This document shows positions 43,641 through 52,127 of a stretch of 64,000 nucleotides of DNA, piece by piece (positions within the stretch are counted from its first letter, which is position 1; each line of letters starts with the position of its first letter). The notes below the pieces were generated by a model. It was not told the origin of the DNA, did not search any database, and worked only from the letters and a program-made list of their open reading frames with translations. Source of the DNA: Caldanaerobius fijiensis DSM 17918. Its GTDB lineage: Bacteria; Bacillota; Thermoanaerobacteria; Thermoanaerobacterales; Caldanaerobiaceae. The position numbers were made by a program, and so were the translations under genes. The DNA is taken from NCBI RefSeq assembly GCF_900129075.1, contig NZ_FQVH01000002.1, forward strand, positions 109,954-173,953, given 5' to 3'.

Positions 43641-45032
43641 ATGGCTAAGGTAATGATAACAGAAACGGTTTTAAGGGACGCTCATCAGTCATTGTTAGCC
43701 ACAAGAATGACTACAGATGAGATGCTTCCTATTGCCGAAAAATTGGACAAGGTTGGATATTTTTCTCTGGAAATGTGGGGAGGAGCCACCTTTGACGCAT
43801 GTATGAGATTTTTGAATGAGGACCCATGGGATAGGCTTAGAAAGCTTAGAGATAAAATTAAAAATACAAAACTTCAGATGTTATTAAGAGGACAAAATCT
43901 CCTCGGATACAGGCATTATCCTGATGATGTGGTAGAGGCTTTTGTAGCAAAAGCTATTGATAACGGCATTGATATAATAAGGATATTTGACGCATTAAAC
44001 GATATAAGAAATTTAGAAGTAGCCATAAAGGCAACTAAAAAGTATAAAGGACATGCACAGGGAACTGTTGTCTATACTTTGAGTCCCGTTCATAATATTG
44101 ACACATACGTGGATATGGCTAAAAAATTAGAAGATATGGGTTGTGACTCTATATGTATAAAAGACATGGCGGGGTTATTGACTCCTTATACTGCATACGA
44201 ATTAATTAAGAAAATGAAAGAAACGATTAAACTACCTATCCAATTGCACAGTCATTATACCACAGGTGTTGCTGATATGACTTATTTAAAAGCTATAGAA
44301 GCAGGTGTGGATGTAGTTGATACAGCTATTTCTCCTCTGGCTTTGGGAACATCTCAGCCGGCTACAGAACCGTTAGTGGCAACCCTTCAAGGCACTCCTT
44401 ACGATACCGGGTTAGATCTTGATTTATTAAATGAAATAGCTGAATACTTTAAAAAAGTTAGAGAAGATCATATTAAAAAGGGTGCTATTATGACTACTGA
44501 AATAGACACAAGAGCTTTTAAATTCCAGATTCCTGGAGGTATGCTCTCGAACCTTGTTTCACAGTTAAAACAGCAAAATGCATTGGACAAATATGAAGAA
44601 GTTTTAAAAGAAGTACCTAGAGTGAGAGAGGACCTGGGTTATCCTCCACTAGTTACACCTACTAGTCAGATGGTAGGGACGCAGGCTACATTAAATGTAC
44701 TTACAGGTGAAAGATATAAGATGGTTCCTAAAGAAATAAAGGATTATGTTAAAGGGCTTTATGGGAGACCGCCTGTACCTATATCTGAGGAAATAAAGAA
44801 AAAAATAATTGGAGATGAAGAAGTTGTAACAGTAAGGCCTGCTGACCTATTAAAGCCACAGATGGATGAATTGAAGAAAGAAATATCTGCATACATCGAG
44901 CAAGATGAAGATATACTTTCATATGCGTTATTCCCACAGGTGGCATTGAATTTCTTTAAACAGAGACAAGCGCGAAAATATAAAATAGATTCAGATTTAG
45001 TAGATTTTAACGAAAAAGTATATCCTGCTTGA
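43641..45032 (+). CDS. Oxaloacetate decarboxylase alpha/pyruvate carboxylase subunit B, carboxyltransferase domain
   Basis: This 463-residue carboxyltransferase has the HMGL-like barrel: TETVLRDAHQSLLATRMTTDEM, the metal site LHSHYTTG and the carbamylated-Lys region SICIKDMAGLL. A conserved carboxylase domain follows. It lacks the C-terminal biotinyl domain, so a separate biotin carrier is needed and is not encoded nearby. Oxaloacetate decarboxylase, methylmalonyl-CoA decarboxylase/transcarboxylase 5S or PycB roles are all possible. Confidence 0.88.
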   Translation: MAKVMITETVLRDAHQSLLATRMTTDEMLPIAEKLDKVGYFSLEMWGGATFDACMRFLNEDPWDRLRKLRDKIKNTKLQMLLRGQNLLGYRHYPDDVVEAFVAKAIDNGIDIIRIFDALNDIRNLEVAIKATKKYKGHAQGTVVYTLSPVHNIDTYVDMAKKLEDMGCDSICIKDMAGLLTPYTAYELIKKMKETIKLPIQLHSHYTTGVADMTYLKAIEAGVDVVDTAISPLALGTSQPATEPLVATLQGTPYDTGLDLDLLNEIAEYFKKVREDHIKKGAIMTTEIDTRAFKFQIPGGMLSNLVSQLKQQNALDKYEEVLKEVPRVREDLGYPPLVTPTSQMVGTQATLNVLTGERYKMVPKEIKDYVKGLYGRPPVPISEEIKKKIIGDEEVVTVRPADLLKPQMDELKKEISAYIEQDEDILSYALFPQVALNFFKQRQARKYKIDSDLVDFNEKVYPA

Positions 45033-45040
45033 TCACTGTA

Positions 45041-45074
45041 AAGAAGTGTTAATGGTTTTACATTAACACTTCTT
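45041..45074 (+). terminator. Hairpin after the carboxyltransferase gene
   Basis: AAGAAGTGTTAATG and CATTAACACTTCTT form a perfect 14-bp stem with a 6-base loop. The T tail is short, so termination is likely but not certain. Confidence 0.75.
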
Positions 45075-45113
45075 GCTTTAAACTATTTTAAAATTTTTCA
45101 GAGGTGAAATAGA

Positions 45114-45296
45114 TTGGATTTAACAAAAATGGAAAATAAAGGTAAACTGGAATTGATTGCTGAAAGGAGATTTGCATATAACGGCGAATTGTATAAAGTA
45201 ATAGATTTTTTAAATAAAACATTAAAACATCATAATTTAATTTTTGGTGTTTCATTAGATGGAGACGAGTTGATAGTTTCTATTTACGAAACTTAA
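45114..45296 (+). CDS. DUF4264 (YpmA-like) small protein
   Basis: This is a 60-residue protein with the DUF4264 pattern AERRFAYNGELYKVIDFLNKTLK...GVSLDGDELIVSIYET. It starts at TTG behind GAGGTGAA. The function is unknown. It is a monocistronic small gene between a hairpin and the rpiR-like regulator. Confidence 0.8.
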   Translation: MDLTKMENKGKLELIAERRFAYNGELYKVIDFLNKTLKHHNLIFGVSLDGDELIVSIYET

Positions 45297-45312
45297 ATTT
45301 ATATGTTATAAT
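45283..45312 (+). promoter_or_regulatory. Candidate promoter of the RpiR-like regulator
   Basis: TTTACG (45283-45288) and a perfect TATAAT (45307-45312) are 18 bases apart, about 40 bases before the next start codon. Confidence 0.45.
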
Positions 45313-45350
45313 CATTTTGAAATCAAATTATATTAAAAAGGTGGTAGGGT

Positions 45351-46229
45351 GTGAGTAATACAGATTTGATAGACAGGATAAAGCAACACCTTCCTGAGTT
45401 CAGTAAGAGCCAGAGGCTTATAGCAGAGTATATACTTGAGCATTATGATAAAGCAGCATTTATGACGGCATCTAAGTTAGGCAAAAAAATAAACGTAAGC
45501 GAGTCGACGGTGGTTAGATTTGCCAATGCCATCGGATTTGAAGGGTATCCGGAACTTCAAAAATCATTACAAGATCTTGTAAAAATGAAACTTACTACTA
45601 TCCAAAGATTGGAATTAGCTGAGGATTATACGGAAAATAATAATATTGTTCAATTTGTGTTAAAATCCGATCTAGAAAATATAAAGGCAACATTAGATAC
45701 CCTTGATATTGATGTTTTTAATAAGGTTGTTGATAGTTTATTTAATGCCAGAAGAATATATATTATAGGGTTGCGCAGTTCAATGGCTTTAGCAGAATTT
45801 TTGGGGTTTTATTTAAATTTGATACTGGACAATGTGAGAGTAGTATCCTATGGCGTAAGCGATATTTTTGAACAATTATTAAGGGTCGGGGAAAATGATG
45901 TCGTGATAGGAATAGGGTTTCCAAGGTATTCCCGCAGAACTATTGATGCGCTCAGGTACGCAAAGGAGAAAAAAGCTAAAGTTATTGCAATAACTGATAG
46001 CAATTTATCGCCTTTAACTGAATCTGCCGATTGCGTATTATTGGCAAAAAGTAATATTGCTTCATTTGTTGATTCGCTAGTTGCGCCTTTGAGTCTAATA
46101 AATGCTTTAATAGTAAGCGTTGGTTTAAGAGAAAAGAACATAATCACTACGTATTTTGATCATCTTGAGAAAATATGGGATAAATATGGGGTTTATTCTG
46201 ATAAAACAGAAGGGGCTAAAGATGAATAG
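45351..46229 (+). CDS. MurR/RpiR family transcriptional regulator
   Basis: This 292-residue regulator has an N-terminal HTH_6 domain (FSKSQRLIAEYILEHYDKAAFMTASKLGKKINVSESTVVRFANAIGF) and a C-terminal SIS sugar-phosphate-binding domain (RIYIIGLRSSMALAEFLGFYL). It probably responds to a phosphosugar, but no sugar operon is adjacent. It ends in the phosphatase gene start region (8-base overlap) and is likely cotranscribed with it. Confidence 0.92.
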   Translation: MSNTDLIDRIKQHLPEFSKSQRLIAEYILEHYDKAAFMTASKLGKKINVSESTVVRFANAIGFEGYPELQKSLQDLVKMKLTTIQRLELAEDYTENNNIVQFVLKSDLENIKATLDTLDIDVFNKVVDSLFNARRIYIIGLRSSMALAEFLGFYLNLILDNVRVVSYGVSDIFEQLLRVGENDVVIGIGFPRYSRRTIDALRYAKEKKAKVIAITDSNLSPLTESADCVLLAKSNIASFVDSLVAPLSLINALIVSVGLREKNIITTYFDHLEKIWDKYGVYSDKTEGAKDE

Positions 46230-46833
46230 ATTATACCTCATAAGGCATGGAGAAACAGAATGGAATTTGTATAACAAAACTCAGGGTTGTAGAGACATAC
46301 CTTTAAATGATAATGGTAGACACCAATCAATGATGTTAGCACGAAGAATGAGTATGTATAATATAGATAAGATATATTCCAGTGATCTGAGGAGGGCAGT
46401 TGAAACCGCCTCTTATATTGCTGAAATTTTGAAAAAGGATATCATAAGGATGAAAGAATTTAGGGAAATAAATTTTGGTCTGTGGGAAGGTCTTACTTTT
46501 GAAGAAATCAAAAAAAACTATCCTGAAGAGCATAAGGTCTGGAAAGAAACTCCTCACAATGCAAAAATACCAGGTGGTGAAATGCTCAAAGACGTATATG
46601 AAAGGGTTATGGTGGGGCTTAGAAAGGTATTAGATGAGTCCAGTAATCAAGATATAATAATAGTAAGTCATGGAGGACCCATAAAACTGATGGTGTTAGG
46701 TTTATTAGGAATAGATATATCAAAATATAACAGGTTTCGACAGGACAATACAGCGGTTAATATTATTGAAATATATGAAAATAAGAATGCTGTTTTGACT
46801 TTGTATAATGACACGCGACACTTATTGTGGTAA
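46222..46833 (+). CDS. Histidine phosphatase family protein
   Basis: This 203-residue protein belongs to the phosphoglycerate mutase-like branch, with LYLIRHGETEWN (phosphohistidine) at residues 4-15 and VSHGGPIKLMV near the C-terminus. Candidates are CobC-type alpha-ribazole phosphatase or a general phosphatase. ATG 46222 is chosen because the protein then starts right at the catalytic motif, as is normal. The extension to 46156 lies inside the regulator gene. Confidence 0.88.
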   Translation: MNRLYLIRHGETEWNLYNKTQGCRDIPLNDNGRHQSMMLARRMSMYNIDKIYSSDLRRAVETASYIAEILKKDIIRMKEFREINFGLWEGLTFEEIKKNYPEEHKVWKETPHNAKIPGGEMLKDVYERVMVGLRKVLDESSNQDIIIVSHGGPIKLMVLGLLGIDISKYNRFRQDNTAVNIIEIYENKNAVLTLYNDTRHLLW

Positions 46834-46834
46834 T

Positions 46835-46887
46835 CAATGTATGATATTTATTGATATTACATAACATATCATAAATATCATACATTG
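46835..46887. repeat. 17-bp perfect inverted repeat before the hypothetical gene
   Basis: CAATGTATGATATTTAT (46835-46851) and ATAAATATCATACATTG (46871-46887) are perfectly complementary around a 19-base loop. No T run follows, and the right arm touches the GGGGGAT ribosome binding site of the next gene. It may be an operator, or an RNA hairpin that acts on that gene. Confidence 0.7.
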
Positions 46888-46902
46888 GGGGATATAAAGA
46901 TA

Positions 46903-47310
46903 ATGTTATTAAAAATAGAAAAAATGTTAATTTTAATAGGGGCGATTTTATTTTGTCTTATTGTAATGGCAAACAGCGGCATAAAATACAATAAATTCGA
47001 AATTAACAATGTTGTAAGAGCTGAAAAATACACTGATATTAATGTTTGTAAGAAGACTGGCTGGATTGAAATAAAATCTAATAAAAATAATGCGAGTATA
47101 AGGATTTACCGCAATGGAGAAGAAATAGCATCATTTACTAATAATATTATATTAAATGTTAGCAAAGGTGACATAATAGAGTTGCAGTCAACGACTCCAG
47201 CTAAAGTAAAAATAGCAAGGGCAAGCGGGAATATTATTTTCCCTCATGGTATTATAGAAAAATACATTGACGAGAAGATAAGTTTGTTATGCCGTATTGG
47301 AATGAGGTGA
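46903..47310 (+). CDS. Hypothetical membrane-anchored protein
   Basis: This 135-residue protein has one N-terminal hydrophobic helix (MLILIGAILFCLIVMA). An extracytoplasmic domain of about 110 residues follows, with predicted beta strands such as NASIRIYRNGEEIASF and IELQSTTPAKVKIARA. I do not recognise the family. ATG 46903 is preferred over TTG 46885, which precedes the binding site. It overlaps no family domain and ends just before the aroH-cmk fusion. Confidence 0.65.
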   Translation: MLLKIEKMLILIGAILFCLIVMANSGIKYNKFEINNVVRAEKYTDINVCKKTGWIEIKSNKNNASIRIYRNGEEIASFTNNIILNVSKGDIIELQSTTPAKVKIARASGNIIFPHGIIEKYIDEKISLLCRIGMR

Positions 47311-47315
47311 CAGCG

Positions 47316-48308
47316 ATGACTTTATACTCAATAAGAGGGGCTATAAGTGTTGAAGACAATAAAAAAGAAGATATAATAAATGCCGCAAAAATGCTCATAA
47401 ACGAAATTATTAATTCCAACAACATTGATCCTTCGCAAATAGTGGATATTCTGTTCTCGGTTACTAAAGATCTTGATGATGCATACCCGGCACCGGCTAT
47501 AAGATCTTTGGGATATGATATACCTGTAATGTGTTTACAGGAGGCCGAGGTTAAACATAGCTTAAGGAGATGTATACGGGTATTAGTACATATTCAGGCT
47601 GATGAGCACAAAAAAATTAAGCATGTTTACTTAAAAAAGGCAAAGATATTAAGACCCGATATATCAAATTTAAAAATAGCTATTGATGGCCCTGCAGGAG
47701 CGGGTAAAAGTACCGTTGCGAAAGAGTTAGCTCAGCGGTTGAATATAGAATATATTGATACAGGAGCAATGTATAGGGCTGTAACATTAAAATTGCTAGA
47801 TAAACATGTAGATTTTAGTGATACAGATACTGTAGTGGATATTTTAAATTCCACAGAAATACAGTTTGAAAATGGCAGGATTTATCTAGACAATAAAGAT
47901 GTAACTGAAGATATAAGATCTGCTCTTGTGACCGCAAATGTATCTAAAGTAGCCAGCATACCTGAGGTAAGGCGTATATTAGTGTCGCTACAGAGAAAGA
48001 TAGCAGATTGCAAAAGTGTCGTAATGGAAGGCAGAGATATTGGTACGACAGTCCTTAAAGATGCCGATTTAAAAATATTTCTTACCTCATCTGTTGAAAT
48101 AAGAGCAAAAAGGCGATATGAGGAATTAAAAAGAAAAGGTGTAAAGATTGAATTTAGTGAAGTTATTGAACAGATAAAGGCAAGAGATTTGCAGGATGAA
48201 ACCAGAGAATATTCACCGCTAAAAATGGCAGATGATGCACATCTAATAGATGCTTCTAATATGTCAGTAGATGAGGTGGTATGCCACATAATAGAATTGT
48301 TAAAATAG
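47316..48308 (+). CDS. cmk: Fusion: AroH-type chorismate mutase + cytidylate kinase
   Basis: This 330-residue protein joins two enzymes in one frame. Residues 1-116 match AroH chorismate mutase, with active-site counterparts Arg7 (SIRGAI), Glu76 (CLQEAEV), Arg88 (RCIRVL) and Tyr105 (HVYLKKA). From about 118 it is CMP/dCMP kinase, with Walker A GPAGAGKST (125-133), DTGAMYRAVTLK and VVMEGRDIGTTVL. It thus could convert chorismate to prephenate and phosphorylate CMP. No stop or start-like break separates the parts. ATG 47316 follows GAGGTGAC. plsC, ispH and an S1 protein follow, as cmk often precedes in Firmicutes. Confidence 0.92.
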   Translation: MTLYSIRGAISVEDNKKEDIINAAKMLINEIINSNNIDPSQIVDILFSVTKDLDDAYPAPAIRSLGYDIPVMCLQEAEVKHSLRRCIRVLVHIQADEHKKIKHVYLKKAKILRPDISNLKIAIDGPAGAGKSTVAKELAQRLNIEYIDTGAMYRAVTLKLLDKHVDFSDTDTVVDILNSTEIQFENGRIYLDNKDVTEDIRSALVTANVSKVASIPEVRRILVSLQRKIADCKSVVMEGRDIGTTVLKDADLKIFLTSSVEIRAKRRYEELKRKGVKIEFSEVIEQIKARDLQDETREYSPLKMADDAHLIDASNMSVDEVVCHIIELLK

Positions 48309-48333
48309 ATTTATAAGGTAGGTGTTTTACCTT

Positions 48334-48936
48334 ATGTTTTATAATATAGCAAAAATAATTGTCAAATTATTATTGCTATTATTTTTTAGAATAGAAGTTC
48401 GAGGTATTGATAACATTCCTGAGAGCGGGGCTTTTATTCTTTGCCCTAATCATATAAGCTATTTTGATCCTCCTTTAGTTGCATGTTTTATAAAACGTAG
48501 AATATATTATATGGCGAAAGAGGAATTGTTTCATAATAAGCTTTTCGGAAAAATATTGAAGATGTTAGGTGCATTTCCTGTTAAAAGGGGTACTGCAGAT
48601 TTTATGGCAATAAAAACTGCTCTTAAAATACTGAAAGAAGGTAAGGCGTTGGGACTTTTTGTAGAAGGGACAAGAAGTAGAAATCGTGAGCTAAAAAAAG
48701 CAGAACCTGGTGTAGCGCTCTTGTCTATTAAAGCTTCATGTCCCATTGTTCCCGTGGCCATCGTAGGCGAGTACAAATTATTCAATAAAATTATAATAAA
48801 TATAGGTAGTCCTTTTTATTTAAAAGTAAATTCGAATAATAAGAATGATAGTGAATATTTAAGTGAAATAAGTCAGATTGTCATAGAAAAAATCAGAGCA
48901 CTACAGGAGGAAGCAAATGAAAATAATAGTGGCTAA
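48334..48936 (+). CDS. plsC: 1-Acylglycerol-3-phosphate acyltransferase
   Basis: It acylates lysophosphatidic acid to phosphatidic acid. The 200-residue protein has a membrane-associated N-terminus, the HX4D motif in CPNHISYFDPPLVA, and EGTRSRNRELKKAEPGVALL. It is cotranscribed with cmk and ispH. ATG 48334 is chosen with AAGGTAGGTG about 9 bases upstream. Confidence 0.93.
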   Translation: MFYNIAKIIVKLLLLLFFRIEVRGIDNIPESGAFILCPNHISYFDPPLVACFIKRRIYYMAKEELFHNKLFGKILKMLGAFPVKRGTADFMAIKTALKILKEGKALGLFVEGTRSRNRELKKAEPGVALLSIKASCPIVPVAIVGEYKLFNKIIINIGSPFYLKVNSNNKNDSEYLSEISQIVIEKIRALQEEANENNSG

Positions 48937-49768
48937 AATGGCAGGGTATTGCTTTGGTGTTAAAAGAGCTGTAAACTTTATTGACGAATTGCTTAAAAGA
49001 GGCGTTAATCCTATATATACGTATGGTCCCATAATTCATAATCCACAAGTAGTTGAATTTTATGATAAGAAGGGTGTAAAAGTTGTTGATTCTATAGATG
49101 AACTAACACCGGAAAGCAATCTCATCATACGTACCCATGGAATATCCAAAGAAGAATATCGTTTGATTCGTGATAAGGGATGTACCATTTTTGATAAAAC
49201 TTGCCCATTTGTAAAAAAAGTTCAGAAAATAGCAAATACATACTATAGAAAAGGATATCAAATTGTTATTGTAGGAGATCCTACACATCCCGAAGTAAAA
49301 GGAGTAAACGGATGGTGTGATAATACAGCCATTATCTTGAATTCTATCGAAGAAGCAGAGACAATACCTAATTTTGAAAAAGGTTGCGCTGTTTCTCAGA
49401 CGACGATGATGCGCGAAAAGTGGGAAAAGATAGTTGAGATTTTGAGTAAAAAAATAAATGATTTGGTTACTTTTAATACAATTTGTGATGCCACATATCA
49501 GCGTCAAACAGAGGCTGAAAACCTTGCCAAAGAAGTAGATGTGATGATAGTGGTAGGAGGATTAAACAGCTCAAACACGAAGAAGTTAGCGGAGCTTTGC
49601 CAAAAACATTGTAAAAGAACATACCATATTGAATCAAAGGAACAATTGCCATTAAACAAATTATCGAAAAGTGATATAATAGGTATAACGGCTGGTGCTT
49701 CAACACCGGATTGGGTTATAAACTCAGTAATTGATGAGTTGCAAAAACAAGCGAAGGGTAGGGATTAA
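48917..49768 (+). CDS. ispH: 4-Hydroxy-3-methylbut-2-enyl diphosphate reductase
   Basis: IspH is the last MEP-pathway enzyme, making IPP and DMAPP with a [4Fe-4S] cluster. The 283 residues contain the three cluster cysteines in AGYCFGVKRAV, FDKTCPFVKKV and TICDATYQRQ. The HGISKEEY and GDPTHPEVKG segments are also typical. It overlaps plsC by 20 bases. In many clostridia ispH is fused to the following S1 protein, but here they are separate genes 2 bases apart. Confidence 0.96.
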   Translation: MKIIVAKMAGYCFGVKRAVNFIDELLKRGVNPIYTYGPIIHNPQVVEFYDKKGVKVVDSIDELTPESNLIIRTHGISKEEYRLIRDKGCTIFDKTCPFVKKVQKIANTYYRKGYQIVIVGDPTHPEVKGVNGWCDNTAIILNSIEEAETIPNFEKGCAVSQTTMMREKWEKIVEILSKKINDLVTFNTICDATYQRQTEAENLAKEVDVMIVVGGLNSSNTKKLAELCQKHCKRTYHIESKEQLPLNKLSKSDIIGITAGASTPDWVINSVIDELQKQAKGRD

Positions 49769-49770
49769 AA

Positions 49771-50790
49771 TTGGATTACATGAATGAATATGAAAAAACT
49801 TTTAAAGAAATTAAAAGGGGAGATGTAGTCGAAGGCACGGTTATTCAAGTAAATGATGAGGGAGCGATATTAAATATAGGCTATAAAGCAGATGCTTTTG
49901 TGCCAAAAAACGAGTTAACTTATGATGACGAAGAATTGCCTTCAGATGTGGTTAAAGTGGGGGATAAAATTGAAGTCGAAATTTTAAGACTTGAAAATGA
50001 GGATGGAAATGTTCTTGCTTCTAAAAAACGCGTCGATTCTTCTAAAATTTGGGATGAACTAAAGAATGATTATGAAGAACAAAATGCTGTAAAAGGCAAA
50101 ATATATAAGACCGTAAAAGGCGGTGTATTAGGTAGTGTAAAAGGCTTTAGTTGCTTTATACCAGCATCTCATTTAGATTTAAAACACGTAGATAACCTTA
50201 ATGATTACATTGGGAAAACTATCGATTTAAAAATAATTGAAATAGATGAGCAAAAGAAAAGAATAGTAGGGTCCAGAAGAAATTATTTAAAAGATATGAT
50301 AGAAAAGAAAAAGGCTGAAACATTGAAAAATCTACAGGTGGGTCAGGTAGTTAAAGGCGTAGTGAAGAGTCTAACAGAATATGGAGCATTTGTTGATATA
50401 GGGGGTATTGATGGTCTGCTCAGGATAAATGAAATATCATGGGGACGAATTAAACATCCATCTGATGTATTAAGCATTGGAGATGAATTAGAAGTTTATA
50501 TATTGAATATTGATCGGGAAAACGAAAAAATAGCTTTAAGCTTAAAAAAGATAATTCCAAACCCATGGGATAGTGCTGATAGAAAATACCATGTAGGTGA
50601 TATTAAAACAGGAAAGGTTGTAGGAATAACTCAATTTGGAGTGTTTGTAGAATTAGAACCGGGGATTGATGGACTAATTCATAAAACACATTTGAACGAA
50701 AAAGGTGATTTAAAAGAGGGTGACATAGTTAATGTTGAAGTACTAAATGTAGATTTAGACAAAAAAAGAATAAGGCTGAAGATTAAATAA
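49771..50790 (+). CDS. rpsA: S1 RNA-binding domain protein (ribosomal S1-like)
   Basis: This 339-residue protein has four S1 domains. The clearest are GDVVEGTVIQVNDEGAILNIGYKADAFVP, GQVVKGVVKSLTEYGAFVDIGGIDGLL and GDIKTGKVVGITQFGVFVELEPGIDGLIH. It is shorter than the six-domain S1 of proteobacteria, as usual in Firmicutes, and may help mRNA binding rather than being an essential ribosomal protein. It starts at TTG 49771 (or ATG 49780). Confidence 0.9.
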   Translation: MDYMNEYEKTFKEIKRGDVVEGTVIQVNDEGAILNIGYKADAFVPKNELTYDDEELPSDVVKVGDKIEVEILRLENEDGNVLASKKRVDSSKIWDELKNDYEEQNAVKGKIYKTVKGGVLGSVKGFSCFIPASHLDLKHVDNLNDYIGKTIDLKIIEIDEQKKRIVGSRRNYLKDMIEKKKAETLKNLQVGQVVKGVVKSLTEYGAFVDIGGIDGLLRINEISWGRIKHPSDVLSIGDELEVYILNIDRENEKIALSLKKIIPNPWDSADRKYHVGDIKTGKVVGITQFGVFVELEPGIDGLIHKTHLNEKGDLKEGDIVNVEVLNVDLDKKRIRLKIK

Positions 50791-50805
50791 AAAATTTAAA
50801 AACCC

Positions 50806-50833
50806 TTGACTTTTAGATAAAATCTGCTAAAAT
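50806..50833 (+). promoter_or_regulatory. Sigma-A promoter of speD
   Basis: TTGACT (50806-50811) and TAAAAT (50828-50833) are 16 bases apart and lie about 40 bases before speD. Confidence 0.75.
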
Positions 50834-50874
50834 GTATCTTATTGAATATATATGAAGGAGGTAATTAATATAGA

Positions 50875-51249
50875 ATGAATGCTTTGGGCCGTCATATTTT
50901 GGCAGAGATATATGGTTGCGACGCCGAAATATTAAATGATCGAGAGAATATAGAACGTATTATGGTTGAATCTGCTCTAAGAGCTGGAGCTGAAGTAAGA
51001 GAAGTGGCTTTTCATAAGTTTAGTCCTCAAGGTGTAAGTGGAGTTGTAATTATATCAGAATCTCACCTTACGATACACACTTGGCCTGAATTAGGATATG
51101 CTGCAGTTGATGTTTTTACATGTGGAAATGATGTCAATCCATGGGACGCATGTAACTTTTTAACAAGCATGCTTAATGCCAAGCATATGACTGCTACAGA
51201 GGTTAAGCGAGGGATATTTGAGCAGCCCGTAAAAGTTGCTAATTTATAG
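50875..51249 (+). CDS. speD: S-adenosylmethionine decarboxylase proenzyme
   Basis: It provides the aminopropyl donor for spermidine. The 124-residue proenzyme has the self-cleavage site SESHLTIHTWPE, in which Ser63 becomes the pyruvoyl group. His68 and Cys83 (DVFTCGND) match the catalytic residues of the bacterial class 1B enzyme. AAGGAGG precedes it. It is monocistronic, 8 kb from speE-speB. Confidence 0.96.
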   Translation: MNALGRHILAEIYGCDAEILNDRENIERIMVESALRAGAEVREVAFHKFSPQGVSGVVIISESHLTIHTWPELGYAAVDVFTCGNDVNPWDACNFLTSMLNAKHMTATEVKRGIFEQPVKVANL

Positions 51250-51292
51250 ATAAGCGGGATTTGATGATAGATTCTACAAAATTATTAAATAG

Positions 51293-51317
51293 AGTCGTGA
51301 ATTTTCACGACTTTTTT
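51293..51317 (+). terminator. Intrinsic terminator after speD
   Basis: AGTCGTGAA and TTCACGACT form a 9-bp stem followed by six T. Confidence 0.9.
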
Positions 51318-51343
51318 GTTATAGGGTTAAAGGGGTTATTATT

Positions 51344-52108
51344 TTGCTGTACAGAGAGTTTATTAAAGAGATATTGGAGATTGCTGGACTTGATTTATCC
51401 GCATATAAAGAGAATCAAATGATGCGCAGAATAAAAACACTTATGACTCGCCATAATTTGAATGAATATTCTGATTATTTAACATTGCTTAGAAACAATA
51501 AAGATGCTTATAATGAGTTTATTGATTATATAACTATTAATGTCTCTGAATTTTTCCGCAATCCTCAACAATGGTCTATATTGGAAAATGATATAATCCC
51601 AATTATAAGTAAAAAAAGATTTATTAAAGTTTGGAGTGCAGCATGCTCTAATGGAGAAGAACCTTACTCGATTTCATTGTTGTTGAGAAAATATATTGAT
51701 CCGAAAAGGTTTACGATAATTGCTTCAGATATTGATGAAAACGCGTTAAAAAAAGCGAAAGCAGGTATCTACAATGCTAAAAGCATTGAAAATGTACCTA
51801 CAGAATTTATGAAGTACTTTGATTCAAAAAATGGAATGTACGCGATTAAAGAAGAAATAAAAGAAAATGTCTCCTTTGTAAAGCATGATCTTATATTAGA
51901 TGAATATTTCAGCGATATTGATCTACTATTGTGTAGGAACGTAGTTATTTATTTTAATGAAGATACAAAAGAAATGGTATTTTATAAATTGGCAAAGGCT
52001 CTAAACCCAGGCGGTATTTTGTTTGTAGGTAGTACTGAACAGATTTTTATGCCAAAACGTTTTGGTTTAGAACAGTTTAAATCGTTCTTTTATAAAAAGG
52101 TTGAATAA
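51344..52108 (+). CDS. cheR: CheR-type protein-glutamate methyltransferase
   Basis: CheR methylates chemoreceptor glutamates. The 254-residue protein has the N-terminal helical CheR domain and a SAM-binding domain (INVSEFFRNPQQW, KVWSAACSNGEEPYSISLLLRKY, DLLLCRNVVIYFNEDTKEM). It starts at TTG. No other chemotaxis gene is near, so it may serve receptors encoded elsewhere or another signalling system. Confidence 0.92.
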   Translation: MLYREFIKEILEIAGLDLSAYKENQMMRRIKTLMTRHNLNEYSDYLTLLRNNKDAYNEFIDYITINVSEFFRNPQQWSILENDIIPIISKKRFIKVWSAACSNGEEPYSISLLLRKYIDPKRFTIIASDIDENALKKAKAGIYNAKSIENVPTEFMKYFDSKNGMYAIKEEIKENVSFVKHDLILDEYFSDIDLLLCRNVVIYFNEDTKEMVFYKLAKALNPGGILFVGSTEQIFMPKRFGLEQFKSFFYKKVE

Positions 52109-52127
52109 AACTATGTTTTATTCAACC
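52099..52127. terminator. Bidirectional terminator between cheR and the minus-strand gene
   Basis: GGTTGAATAAAAC and GTTTTATTCAACC form a perfect 13-bp stem around a 3-base loop. It covers the ends of both convergent genes. Confidence 0.75.

Noticed and set aside
47882..48289. Minus-strand frame of 135 codons inside the CMP kinase part
   Set aside because: It is a shadow of conserved kinase sequence with no ribosome binding site or recognisable domain.
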